From JAAYDY01 sp964500225 (lineage in GTDB: Bacteria > Planctomycetota > Phycisphaerae > FEN-1346 > JAACEH01), in the NCBI GenBank assembly GCA_964500225.1, contig CAZCOA010000001.1, positions 62,001 through 126,000 of the forward strand: a stretch of 64,000 nucleotides of DNA, read 5' to 3'. A program made the position numbers and the translations under genes. This document shows, piece after piece, positions 32,527-40,700 of this stretch. The notes under the pieces were generated by a model. It was not told where the DNA came from, did not search any database, and saw only the letters and a program-made list of their open reading frames with translations. Each line of letters begins with the position of its first letter. Within the stretch, counting starts at the first letter, position 1.

Positions 32527-33527
32527 GACCCGCCCCCTTTGAATACCACGGGCGTGCCCGGCGCGACCATGGCGCCCAGTCGGCAGGCGTCCCAGTTGGT
32601 CAGCCGGAAGCAGCCGTGGGAACCCGTCTTGCCGATCATCTCGGGGGCGGGCGTCCCGTGGAGTCCATAGCCGGGCAGACTGAGGCCGATCCAGCACAGG
32701 CCGACCGGATTTCGCGGACCGGGCGGCAGAACGAGCTTGCGGTCCACCCCTTTGACCTCGGGCCACATCGCAGGGTCGAAGACGTAGGTCGGGTTGAAGC
32801 TCACGACGGTCACGCGGGCCCGGCCGGAGGGTCGTTTCTCCTTCTTCGCCGCGATGGAGCAGTGCATCAGGGCCGCGAGGCTGTCGCCGGGACCGATCAC
32901 GCGGACCACTTTTTGGTCGAGGTCGATCTCGATGCGTTTGGCCCGCGAGGGCGCCGGGCCGGGGATGATGTTGGGCACGACCACGCGGTCGCCGGCGCGC
33001 AGGACGGGCCGGTTCCAGGCCGCCCCGCCCGGGTTCAGGGCCGTGAGCGTCGAAAGCGACGTATGGAATTTCTCCGCGAGCATCTCCTTGGCCGAGGGAT
33101 ACGGCAACCGCTTCGCCCGGCTGCGTTCGAGCCACCCCGTGGGAAGCGGGCCCACCTCGGCCATGTCCGCCTCCTGGATGATGTAGGTTCGCACCGCTTG
33201 CGCACGCAGCCGGTCAACGCCGAGGACACGCGACGTGGCCTCGTCGAGGTCGCCGGTGACGGGCAACCCGCGAACGCGCTGGAACTCGCTCGTGGCGAGC
33301 CGCGTCTTGGGACCGATGCGCCCGTCGATGAGACCGGGCGAGAAGTCCACCGACTCCAGGGCAATCTGCCAGGCCAGATTCGTGTGGGAAACCCCGGCAC
33401 TGCCGCCGGCGGTCTTTCCCTGCGCGGCCGCCGACGAGACAAGGCACAGCATCAGGGCGGCCGCAACGGCGGCAAGCGATGCGTGCCCGGCAAGGGAGCG
33501 AACGGGAGCGGTGATGGCGAGCTTCAT
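32523..33527 (-). CDS. L,D-transpeptidase (YkuD) with peptidoglycan-binding domain
   Basis: A 334-residue exported cell-wall enzyme. A signal peptide (LAAVAAALMLCLVSSAAA) is followed by a peptidoglycan-binding-1-like segment (GLIDGRIGPKTRLATSEFQRVRGLPVTGDLD), a LysM-like stretch (LAEKFHTSLSTLTALNPG) and the YkuD domain. Its active site is HGTP...GSHGCFRLTN, with the nucleophilic Cys in SHGC. Such enzymes cross-link peptidoglycan or attach lipoproteins. ATG 33527 is preferred; 33542 is also possible. It overlaps msrC by 4 bases. The presence of a peptidoglycan enzyme is worth noting in a group once thought to lack it. Confidence 0.88.
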   Translation of the reverse strand: MKLAITAPVRSLAGHASLAAVAAALMLCLVSSAAAQGKTAGGSAGVSHTNLAWQIALESVDFSPGLIDGRIGPKTRLATSEFQRVRGLPVTGDLDEATSRVLGVDRLRAQAVRTYIIQEADMAEVGPLPTGWLERSRAKRLPYPSAKEMLAEKFHTSLSTLTALNPGGAAWNRPVLRAGDRVVVPNIIPGPAPSRAKRIEIDLDQKVVRVIGPGDSLAALMHCSIAAKKEKRPSGRARVTVVSFNPTYVFDPAMWPEVKGVDRKLVLPPGPRNPVGLCWIGLSLPGYGLHGTPAPEMIGKTGSHGCFRLTNWDACRLGAMVAPGTPVVFKGGGS

Positions 33528-33632
33528 GACCAAGAATCCCATGGGTAAACTGCGTGCGGCACGGCCGACCTTCGGCCCAGGTCTGTTCCTTATCATCGGT
33601 TGCATCGTGGGATATTCTTCACGGCCGATGGG

Positions 33633-34376
33633 TCATCCCGTGCGAAGACGGGCCTTGGGACAATGGCGCCGCGCGACCGACAGGAGGTGCTCCATCTGGG
33701 GACCGGCATAGGGTTGCATCGTGCGGAAGACGGGATCCAGGCAATGTTGCGGCTCAAAACGCTGAAGGACATAGTTGGCCTCGGGGCCGAGGCGTCGCGC
33801 GATCCACTCGATCGCCTCCTCGTCAACGAAGGCCGGGCAACAGGTGGTGCGGAACTCGACCTCCAGGGGCGACGCTTCGAGCAGGAAGATCGAGCGGTCC
33901 ACGGCGTCAAGATCGACCTCCGCCCGCGTGAGCTCGGCCATGCGGTGGTCGAGGACCGTTTTGACGTCCATGCTGACGGCGTCGATCAGACGGGCCTCGA
34001 TCAGCCGCTGGAGCACCTCGGGATGCGATCCGTTGGTATCGAGCTTGATCGCGTAGCCCAGGCCCTTCAGCCGCCGGCAGAGTTCGTCCAGCTCGGTGTG
34101 AAGCGTGGGTTCGCCGCCGCAAATGACAACGCCGTCGAGCCAGTTGCGTTTGGATTCCAGATAGTCGCGAACCTGGTCGAAGGGAATCTCCTCGCGAGTG
34201 TCGGCCATCAGCAGGGCGCCGCTATGGCAGTAGCCGCAACGGTAATTGCAGTACGGCAGAAAAACCATGGCGGCGATGCGTCCGGGCCAGTCAATGAGCG
34301 TAGAGGGGAGAAAGCCGCGGATGGGCGGCAACCCCTGTCGGCTGCTGGAGGATGACAGATCGTCGGGACGAATCAT
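33633..34376 (-). CDS. Anaerobic ribonucleotide reductase activating protein-like
   Basis: A 247-residue radical SAM protein. IRGFLPSTLIDWPGRIAAMVFLPYCNYRCGYCHSG is typical of the NrdG2 type, with the cluster motif CxxxCxxC at Cys43, Cys47 and Cys50. VVICGGEPTLHTELDELCRRLK and IKLDTNGSHPEVL follow. It would generate the glycyl radical on the class III reductase NrdD, which is not in the window. A glutaredoxin-like gene lies 100 bases upstream on the same strand. Confidence 0.86.
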   Translation of the reverse strand: MIRPDDLSSSSSRQGLPPIRGFLPSTLIDWPGRIAAMVFLPYCNYRCGYCHSGALLMADTREEIPFDQVRDYLESKRNWLDGVVICGGEPTLHTELDELCRRLKGLGYAIKLDTNGSHPEVLQRLIEARLIDAVSMDVKTVLDHRMAELTRAEVDLDAVDRSIFLLEASPLEVEFRTTCCPAFVDEEAIEWIARRLGPEANYVLQRFEPQHCLDPVFRTMQPYAGPQMEHLLSVARRHCPKARLRTG

Positions 34377-34476
34377 TGGGTATTGGCAACCGTTCCGGGC
34401 CGCCCGTGTAAAGTCGGCCCGCCTGCGTCGGCAGGAGGTCGCGGTTCACCGTCGAACGGCAAAGCCTGCGGTCCGG

Positions 34477-34761
34477 TCACTGCCGGTTGAGGCCCAGAGC
34501 GCGGGCGACTTCCTCGCTGGGCGGCACGGCGCCTTCCCAACGTCCGAGGGTCTCTTCCTGATCGCCGCAGACGATTGTCACCGGGATGACGTCGAAGACA
34601 TCGTTGAACGCACCGCGGGCGAGTCCGTCGGGCGTGTCCAGATCCACGAATTCGAGGGTAACGGAGTCCTCGACGGCCCATTTTCTCAGACAGTGCGACA
34701 GTTTGGCCTTCGTGCTTTCGCACTTGGCGCACCCGGATTTCCCGTACACGTCGATCTTCAT
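34477..34761 (-). CDS. Glutaredoxin-like protein
   Basis: A 94-residue thioredoxin-fold protein: KIDVYGKSGCAKCESTKAKL carries the redox pair CAKC at residues 10-13, and PVTIVCGDQE contains the cis-proline of the fold. The sequence resembles glutaredoxin-like proteins encoded beside nrdD/nrdG. AGGAGG precedes the ATG at 34761; a longer frame begins upstream but has no ribosome site. It could supply electrons for the reductase that the neighbouring activase serves. Confidence 0.82.
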   Translation of the reverse strand: MKIDVYGKSGCAKCESTKAKLSHCLRKWAVEDSVTLEFVDLDTPDGLARGAFNDVFDVIPVTIVCGDQEETLGRWEGAVPPSEEVARALGLNRQ

Positions 34762-35192
34762 GGGCGAACCTCCTGAGACGCCGACGCCGCGGCACAACCG
34801 CCCGGCGCCGGTCCATATGAATCGGCGGCTGCCGCTGGATGGGCGGGGCCGCTGGATCGGTTCCGCCGTCGCCCCCCAGTCGGGTCCTCCGGACACGGCT
34901 GCGGGCGACGGTCACTAAGGCGCAGTCTACCGCAGCGAGAATCGCTCTGCAAGGGGCCCAACGTGAAGAAAAGAAGCTCATCCGCCACTTGCCGAAAGCC
35001 GCCGCTCTTCCCCCTCCCCCTTCCAGAGGAAGGCGCCCTCACATGTCGTGCCAAAAGCCATCCCTGACGGCGCCGACGTGGCTCCGGCAGATGCCGAGAA
35101 AGACCGACCTACCGGCGACAGGTGGGGCGTCTTCAGAACGTCCAACAAAAGGCGGCGGCCGGCCTAAGGCCAGTCGCCGCCTCAACTTACAA
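34762..35192. other. Intergenic region, no gene seen
   Basis: A 431-base gap between the glutaredoxin-like gene and tRNA-Val. Open frames here are GC-driven and lack start sites. No repeat or strong hairpin was recognised. Confidence 0.5.
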
Positions 35193-35269
35193 TGGTGGGC
35201 GATAGAGGACTTGAACCTCTGACCCCTTGCTTGTCGAGCAAGTGCTCTAGCCAGCTGAGCTAATCGCCC
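35193..35269 (-). tRNA. tRNA-Val (anticodon GAC), with C at position 33
   Basis: A 77-base cloverleaf on the minus strand: acceptor GGGCGAT/ATCGCCC, D-arm GCTC/GAGC, anticodon stem CTTGC/GCAAG, T-arm AGAGG/CCTCT with TTCAAGT loop, and an encoded CCA end. The anticodon loop reads TCGACAA, giving anticodon GAC at positions 34-36. Position 33 is then C rather than the nearly invariant U. Confidence 0.93.
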
Positions 35270-35403
35270 ATTGGGTTGGCGCCCGTCCCAAAGGGGGCAC
35301 ATGGACGCATAATAGCCGATTCCGAGGCCGAGTCAAGGTGCAATGCTGGCTCCGCTTACGATAACCTCCTGTGTCCTCTCAAGCCTTCCACGAGATGGAG
35401 GGT

Positions 35404-35432
35404 TTGATTTCGACGGCCCAGGATAGTATAAT
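35404..35432 (+). promoter_or_regulatory. Promoter of the phosphoesterase gene
   Basis: TTGATT (35404-35409), 17 bases, perfect TATAAT (35427-35432). It lies 8 bases before the first ATG at 35441, so the message would be leaderless or start just before the second ATG at 35456. Confidence 0.78.
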
Positions 35433-35440
35433 GCGCCTTT

Positions 35441-36343
35441 ATGATCTCGGAAAGGATGCCGAAGCCGCGGCGGGGACTGAGCCGCCGCAGCTTTCTTCGT
35501 TGGGCAGGGTATGGCACAATCGGGGCGGTCGGGGCGGCGCTGGGCACGTTCGGCTATGCGCGGTTCATCGAGCCCTGGTGGATCGACTACAGCCACACGA
35601 CCATCGCCCTGCGCGACCTGCCGCCGGCCTTCGACGGCCTTCGTATCGCTCATCTCACGGACGTGCATTACCATCCGGTCGGCCTCGACGAGGTGGCCGA
35701 GTGGGTGGATCGGACCAACCACCTGCGGCCCGACCTCGTGGTGCTGACGGGCGACTTCGTGACCGGCAACCAGACCCGCATGGCCGACGTGGCCGCCGTG
35801 CTGCGCGACCTCGACGCGCCGCTGGGAAAAGTGGCCTGCCTGGGCAACCACGACTACGGCACGGCGTACCCTAAAGGCGTTCATGGGGCTGCGACATTTG
35901 CCGCCGCGGGACGCAAGGCCCTGGAACATGCCGGCATCGAGGTGCTGGTCAACGAATTCACGACCCGCGTGCGAGACGGTCAGACGCTGCACCTGGCCGG
36001 CCTGGGCGACCTGTGGTCGGACGATTTCGATTTCGATGTGCTGCACGAGCCGCCCGGACGGCCGCTGGTGGTCCTGGCCCACAATCCCGAGACGCTCTAC
36101 TCGCTCCACCAGTTCGAGTCGCCGAACTTCGACCTGATGCTGTCGGGGCACACGCACGGCGGCCAGGTCCGCCTGCCGATTTACGGCCCGCCGCGGCTGC
36201 CGATCCGCCACCGCCACCTGGCCGAAGGACTGTTCCACCACAAACACGCCCAGGTCTACGTCAGCCGCGGCCTAGGCTACCTGACGCCCATCCGCTTCCG
36301 CGCCCGGCCCGAGCTGGGCATCGTCCAACTGCGCCAGGGCTGA
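35441..36343 (+). CDS. Tat-exported calcineurin-like metallophosphoesterase
   Basis: A 300-residue protein with a twin-arginine signal (SRRSFLRW, then a hydrophobic stretch GTIGAVGAALGTFGYA). The catalytic domain contains HLTDVHYHP, LVVLTGDFVTG, LGNHDYG, VLAHNPETL and SGHTHGGQVRLP, the full set of two-metal ligands. The layout matches YkuE/YaeI/LpxG-type phosphodiesterases, some of which hydrolyse UDP-2,3-diacylglucosamine in lipid A synthesis. The start could be 35441 or the ATG at 35456. Tat export means it is folded with metal before crossing the membrane. Confidence 0.87.
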   Translation: MISERMPKPRRGLSRRSFLRWAGYGTIGAVGAALGTFGYARFIEPWWIDYSHTTIALRDLPPAFDGLRIAHLTDVHYHPVGLDEVAEWVDRTNHLRPDLVVLTGDFVTGNQTRMADVAAVLRDLDAPLGKVACLGNHDYGTAYPKGVHGAATFAAAGRKALEHAGIEVLVNEFTTRVRDGQTLHLAGLGDLWSDDFDFDVLHEPPGRPLVVLAHNPETLYSLHQFESPNFDLMLSGHTHGGQVRLPIYGPPRLPIRHRHLAEGLFHHKHAQVYVSRGLGYLTPIRFRARPELGIVQLRQG

Positions 36344-36451
36344 AAATTCCGCGATTGGTTTCACTTATCGCCATGCGCGGGCGTTCTAGTCGTGGCGCGG
36401 AACACGTGCCAGACCGGACGATAGGGCCGATGCCCCTGTGGGGCCGCCCGG

Positions 36452-37474
36452 TTACCGAGCGCCCAGTTCGCGGGTAAAATAGAACAGCTCCAGCACGATC
36501 AGGGCGAACCAGCCGAGCTGGAGGACGAAGAAGACGAGAATCTGAATCCATTCGGCCCGGTGCTTGCGCGAGACGCTGAAGTTCTCGGCCACGATGGAGT
36601 AGATGTCCTCGATCGACTCGAGCTTGCTCTGGATCGAGCGGCGCCAGTCGGCGATCTTGAATTTGCCGGCCGCCACCTCGAAGAACCGGGCCGAGTACCA
36701 GTCGCCGATGAGCTTGATGTCGCGTTCCAGCCGCTGAAGCTCGGAAATGGATTTCATGCGGGCATCGATGATCTCGAGCAGGCCGCGTTCGATGTCTTTC
36801 GTCCGCAATGCCAGCGGCGGCCGCACCAGCTCGGCCACGCGAGCCAGACGATTCTCGAGCGACCGGTCAAGCATCCGGTGACGCAGCAGTTGTAGATTCG
36901 CCAGAGTCAACAGTTCGATGTCCTGGGCCACGTCGGCCCTTGGGTCGAACAGGAACGCCCCGTCCCAGTCGATAATCGCCAGATCGTCGCGCGCGTACTT
37001 GATCTGCGACTGAAGCGTGTACTCCACCTCGCGGGCCGCCAGTTCCTGCCGCTCCGACTTCAGCAGCGACGCGATGATCTCCCCATGGTCCAGGAACTGC
37101 TCCGGCTCGCCGGCGTAGTCGGAGACGATGAACACGGTGTACTCTTCGCTCAACTCCGTGTTGCCGCCGTTCTCGCGCAGAATCTCCCGGGCCCGCTCCA
37201 GCACGCGCGATTCGGCGTCGAATGTCGCTTCGCTGAAGACGTTGTCCAGACGTAACCGAGCCTGGATCAGCAGCACGTCGGGCGCGTAGCCGCGCAGTTC
37301 GAACACGACCTCGCGACCGTCGATCACGCAGGTGTCGCCGCCGATGGCGACCTGCCGCGGCAGGCTGGCCGAGTAGTATGGCGGCGCGCTCTTGCCGACT
37401 TGCGGCGTGAACACCTCGCCGCGCAGATCCTTCGGCACCTCGCCCAGCACCAGCACGACAGCTTCGTGGATCAT
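36452..37474 (-). CDS. Membrane-anchored protein of unknown function, DUF155/RMD1-like?
   Basis: A 340-residue protein with no signal peptide and one hydrophobic segment at the extreme C-terminus (WIQILVFFVLQLGWFALIVLELFYF). The middle is rich in helices and probably coiled (RLARVAELVRPPLALRTKDIERGLLEIIDARMKSISELQRLERDI). The C-terminal anchor and helical layout resemble DUF155/RMD1 proteins, but I cannot confirm the match. It would face the cytoplasm as a tail-anchored protein. ATG at 37474 gives a plausible N-terminus. Convergent with the phosphoesterase; no other operon partner. Confidence 0.65.
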   Translation of the reverse strand: MIHEAVVLVLGEVPKDLRGEVFTPQVGKSAPPYYSASLPRQVAIGGDTCVIDGREVVFELRGYAPDVLLIQARLRLDNVFSEATFDAESRVLERAREILRENGGNTELSEEYTVFIVSDYAGEPEQFLDHGEIIASLLKSERQELAAREVEYTLQSQIKYARDDLAIIDWDGAFLFDPRADVAQDIELLTLANLQLLRHRMLDRSLENRLARVAELVRPPLALRTKDIERGLLEIIDARMKSISELQRLERDIKLIGDWYSARFFEVAAGKFKIADWRRSIQSKLESIEDIYSIVAENFSVSRKHRAEWIQILVFFVLQLGWFALIVLELFYFTRELGAR

Positions 37475-37674
37475 GTGGCTCCCTGCCCTCGCGACGCATC
37501 CTCTCGACCAGCCCGCATGCACGCCATCGTTCGCATCGTACCCGCCCAAACGACCACGGTCAATGGCAGCCGGCGCCCGGCGTCTTGCCTGGCTGCCGAG
37601 GCGTCGCTATGCTGTGGCCCCATGGCCGCCGAATCGCCGAGACGCGCCGGACGGCCGCATCCGAGAACTCTGCC

Positions 37675-38439
37675 ATGATCGTCACCACGCTCGTTCGCAG
37701 TCTGCTGGACCTGGCCCTACCCCCGGGATGCGTCTGTTGCGGCACGCCGACCGAGCGGAACGCCGCCGCTTGGGCGGTGTGCCCGAGCTGCCGCGAGGGG
37801 CTGGCCGCCGCCACTGCCACGCCGTTCTGCCGCCGGTGTGGTCGCACGGTCGGGCCTTACGGTTCGTGCGGGCACTGTTCGCGTCATTCGCCGCCGTTCC
37901 AGGTGGCCGTGCGCGCCGGCCCGTACGACAGCCCCCTGGGCGCCATGATCCGAGCCTTGAAATACCGCGACGGGCTCCACACGCTGCCGCTGCTGGCGGA
38001 TCTGGTGTCCGCGCGACTGCACCAGGCCAACTTCCTGGGAGAGATCGACTTGGTGACATTCGTGCCGCTGCACTGGCGGCGGTGCTGGCGGCGGGGGTTC
38101 AACCAGGCGTCGCTGCTGGCCCGCGCGGTACGTCGCCGAGGCGGCACGGCGGCGCCGGTGGTGCGGCTGCTGTCGCGGACCCGGGACACGCCGCCGCAGG
38201 TGGGCCTCAGCGTCACGGCCCGCCGCGAGAACGTCCGCGGGGCGTTTCGCGTCCGCCGCCCCGAGCAGGTCAGAGGCCGCCGCATCCTGCTCCTGGACGA
38301 CGTGATGACCACGGGGGCGACAGTAGGCGAGTGCGCCCGCGTGCTGCGACGAGCCGGGGCGGTCCAGGTGGCGGTGGCGGTGGCGGCTGTGGCGGAATCC
38401 GAGCCGATGGCGGTGGCATCGGGGGCGGCAGTTGGGTAA
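37675..38439 (+). CDS. ComF-family phosphoribosyltransferase
   Basis: A 254-residue protein. An N-terminal double zinc-ribbon (CVCCG, CPSC, CRRCG, CGHC) precedes a type I phosphoribosyltransferase domain with the PRPP loop LLLDDVMTTGATVGEC. ComF proteins help DNA uptake in competent bacteria, but homologues are widespread and may work in nucleotide salvage. WRRCWRRGFNQASLLARA is a typical family segment. The ATG at 37675 fits the start of the hydrophobic N-terminal strand. It ends 38 bases before the DUF502 gene. Confidence 0.88.
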   Translation: MIVTTLVRSLLDLALPPGCVCCGTPTERNAAAWAVCPSCREGLAAATATPFCRRCGRTVGPYGSCGHCSRHSPPFQVAVRAGPYDSPLGAMIRALKYRDGLHTLPLLADLVSARLHQANFLGEIDLVTFVPLHWRRCWRRGFNQASLLARAVRRRGGTAAPVVRLLSRTRDTPPQVGLSVTARRENVRGAFRVRRPEQVRGRRILLLDDVMTTGATVGECARVLRRAGAVQVAVAVAAVAESEPMAVASGAAVG

Positions 38440-38477
38440 AATGGGGTTTATTGAACCAGAGGAAAGGAACCCCCGCC

Positions 38478-39293
38478 GTGTCGCAGATTGACGTATCCAA
38501 CGCTGGTCCGCAGGGGGCAGCGCCGGCCCCACCAGGGCGGATGAGTCTGAAACGGGCATTTCTGACGGGCCTGGCCGCCCTGCTGCCGACGGCCCTGTCG
38601 GCGGTCATCCTTGTCTGGGTGATCGGATTCGTGCACAAATACGTCGCCGGACCGATCAACAGCCTGATCGTCGGCATCGTAAGGCTCTTCCTGTCGGGCG
38701 ACGGAGCGGCGAGCCGGGCTCACGACCTATTTCACGGGGGCAACAGTCTGCACATCAACTTTTCGTTCGCCGGATACGTGGTGGCCTTCGTCACGATCTT
38801 CGTGGTGGGTTTCGCGCTGTTGACGATTTTCGGCCGCAAGCTGTACAAGACCGTGGACGGGGCCCTGTCGAGGATGCCGGTGCTGCGGATGGTTTATCCG
38901 CATCTGAAGCAACTGACGGAGTTTATCTTCGCCGAGGACGAGAAAAAGGCGGCGGCATTTCGCAAGGTGGTGATGGTGGAATATCCGCGACTGGGGCTTT
39001 GGAGCATGGGTTTCGTGACGGGGCCGGCCATGGAGAGTCTCCGCAAAGCCAAAGGGGAGGACCTGGTCTCGGTGTTCATTCCGAGCCGCCCGACGCCGTT
39101 TACGGGATATGTGGTGGCGGTCCGCAAAGCAGAACTGGTGGAAATCGACATTCCGGTGGATCAGGCGTTGCGATTCACGATTTCGGGCGGGGTCCTGGTG
39201 CCCCCGGGCCAGCACGGCGGCAACGAGATGCCCGCGGAAGCTTCGGCGGCAGGCGCCGGCGAGCCCCTCCGAAGCCAGGGGCAAGAGCATTGA
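38478..39293 (+). CDS. DUF502-family membrane protein
   Basis: A 271-residue inner-membrane protein of the DUF502 family, whose function is not established. Two hydrophobic segments (LTGLAALLPTALSAVILVWVIGFV and YVVAFVTIFVVGFALLTIFG) are followed by the conserved soluble part IPVLRMVYP-like PVLRMVYPHLKQLTEFIF, VVMVEYPRLGLWSMGFVTG and VFIPSRPTPFTGYVVAVRK. GTG at 38478 has GGAAAGGA 9 bases upstream; an ATG at 38541 is an alternative. It follows the ComF gene and its stop codon overlaps the -35 box of the hpf promoter. Confidence 0.85.
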   Translation: MSQIDVSNAGPQGAAPAPPGRMSLKRAFLTGLAALLPTALSAVILVWVIGFVHKYVAGPINSLIVGIVRLFLSGDGAASRAHDLFHGGNSLHINFSFAGYVVAFVTIFVVGFALLTIFGRKLYKTVDGALSRMPVLRMVYPHLKQLTEFIFAEDEKKAAAFRKVVMVEYPRLGLWSMGFVTGPAMESLRKAKGEDLVSVFIPSRPTPFTGYVVAVRKAELVEIDIPVDQALRFTISGGVLVPPGQHGGNEMPAEASAAGAGEPLRSQGQEH

Positions 39294-39318
39294 CACACGT
39301 AAAAGAGCCCCTTATACT
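39290..39318 (+). promoter_or_regulatory. Consensus promoter of the hpf-pts operon
   Basis: TTGACA (39290-39295), 17 bases, TATACT (39313-39318). The -35 box contains the stop codon of the preceding gene. It gives a leader of about 90 bases before hpf. Confidence 0.88.
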
Positions 39319-39414
39319 CACGGGGTAGTGATGGACCCGCCAGAAGCCGCCGCAAGGCAATACCGGCGGCCTCCAGACGATAGGTTAGAACAAGCTCTAT
39401 TTCAGGAATCGCCG

Positions 39415-39744
39415 ATGCAGATTGTAGTTACCGGACGTCATATGTCGGTGACCGAGGCCATGAAGGCCTATGCTCAGGAAAAGGCCGAACGTCTGATGCG
39501 GTTCGATGACCGCATTCAGGAGATTCGGATAGTCCTGGACTTCGACGGGGGCCGTCCGACGGCGGAGTTCATCGTCGACGTGGAGCATTCGGACGATGTC
39601 GTCGCCAAGCAGGCCCACGACGACATGTATGCGGCTATCGATACAGTGGTGGACAAGATGGAGCGACAGCTCCGCAAGCACAAGGAGCGCGCCCGCGATC
39701 TGCGGCACAAAGGCAAGTCGGGCGAACAGGAAACGGCCGAGTAG
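39415..39744 (+). CDS. hpf: Ribosome hibernation-promoting factor (short HPF/RaiA type)
   Basis: A 109-residue protein of the HPF/YfiA family that binds the 30S decoding region and stalls idle ribosomes. MQIVVTGRHMSVTEAMKAYAQEKAERLMRF and FDGGRPTAEFIVDVEHSDDVVAKQAHDDMYAAIDTVVDKMERQLRKHKER are characteristic. The C-terminal dimerisation domain of long HPF is missing, so this is the short form. AGGA precedes the ATG at 39415. As in proteobacterial rpoN operons, it is next to a PTS nitrogen-type IIA gene, although rpoN is not here. Confidence 0.92.
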   Translation: MQIVVTGRHMSVTEAMKAYAQEKAERLMRFDDRIQEIRIVLDFDGGRPTAEFIVDVEHSDDVVAKQAHDDMYAAIDTVVDKMERQLRKHKERARDLRHKGKSGEQETAE

Positions 39745-39849
39745 CCACGGCCGCGGTTCTGCATCGCCATTGGGATTCACGAAGATGTGTTGCTGGGAAA
39801 AGAGGAGGCGGAGCCGGACGGCAACCGGAACGTCTCGACGGAGAGCGGA

Positions 39850-40323
39850 ATGAAGTTCCAGGAGTTTGTGTGCCGCAAGGCTCTGATCGCGGACCTTCAA
39901 GGCAAGACAGGCCCGGAAGTGCTGGCGGAGATGATTGAGGCGCTGGTGGCGGCGGGCAGCCTGTCGAAGAGTAAAAAGGACGATGTGCTCAGCGCCCTGG
40001 TGCAGCGGGAGAAGAAGGCCACGACGGGATTCGGCAACGGTGTGGCGATTCCTCACGTCAAGCACGAGGGTGTCAAAACGCTGGTTGGAACGGTGGCTCG
40101 CAGCAGCGGGGGGGTGGACTTTGCGGCCCTGGACGGTCAGCCGGTTCATACGTTTTTCCTGCTGATCAGCCCGCCCGACCGGCCGGCCGAGCACCTGAAG
40201 GCCATGGAGAACATCTTCCGCAATGCTCAGAAGGAGCATTGGCGGCGCTTCCTTCGACAGGCCGAAACGGCCGACGCCATCTGGGAACTGCTCGTCGAGG
40301 CCGACGAGGAAGCGATCGTCTAG
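39850..40323 (+). CDS. PTS EIIA (nitrogen/fructose-type)
   Basis: A 157-residue PTS IIA domain. The phosphorylated histidine is His69 in GFGNGVAIPHVKH. The rest, LLISPPDRPAEHLKAMENIFRNAQ, matches PtsN/FruA IIA. The start ATG at 39850 follows CGGAGAG; an in-frame ATG 21 codons earlier is inside the spacer after hpf. With HPr and EI it forms a phosphorelay; no membrane IIC is in the window, so regulation, as in PTS-Ntr, is more likely than transport. Confidence 0.88.
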   Translation: MKFQEFVCRKALIADLQGKTGPEVLAEMIEALVAAGSLSKSKKDDVLSALVQREKKATTGFGNGVAIPHVKHEGVKTLVGTVARSSGGVDFAALDGQPVHTFFLLISPPDRPAEHLKAMENIFRNAQKEHWRRFLRQAETADAIWELLVEADEEAIV

Positions 40324-40388
40324 TCGCTCGTCCACCACACCAGGGGTCACCGTGTCAACGAACCGTGAACGTTCGACGGGGCTGACGC

Positions 40389-40652
40389 ATGAAGCGAGAA
40401 GTCACTATCGTGAATCGCCAGGGCATGCACGCCCGCCCCGCCATGCAGATTGTCGAAATGTCGAACCGGTTCGCGGGCCCGATCCGCATTCACAAGGGCA
40501 ACACGAGCGTCGATGCCAAGAGTATCATGGAGGTGTTGACACTGGAGGCCACCCAGGGAACGCGCTTGGTCTTCGAGGCCGACGGGGATGACGCGTCGGT
40601 GGCTTTGGAGGCCTTGGCCCGGCTGGTGGAAGACAAGTTCTATGAAGACTAG
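40389..40652 (+). CDS. ptsH: Phosphocarrier protein HPr
   Basis: An 87-residue HPr. The active His14 is in QGMHARPA and the regulatory serine Ser45 in DAKSIMEVLTL, the site for HPr kinase/phosphorylase in other bacteria. It passes phosphate from EI to IIA. It lies 65 bases after the IIA gene and 48 bases before ptsI. Confidence 0.93.
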   Translation: MKREVTIVNRQGMHARPAMQIVEMSNRFAGPIRIHKGNTSVDAKSIMEVLTLEATQGTRLVFEADGDDASVALEALARLVEDKFYED

Positions 40653-40700
40653 CGGCGCGATCGTCCGTGGGACGTGGCGCCGCGGCCCCGGAACCGCCTG

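Noticed and set aside
37392..38477. Long frame upstream of the DUF502 gene
   Set aside because: It overlaps comF in another frame with low-complexity composition; only the part from 38478 matches a protein family.
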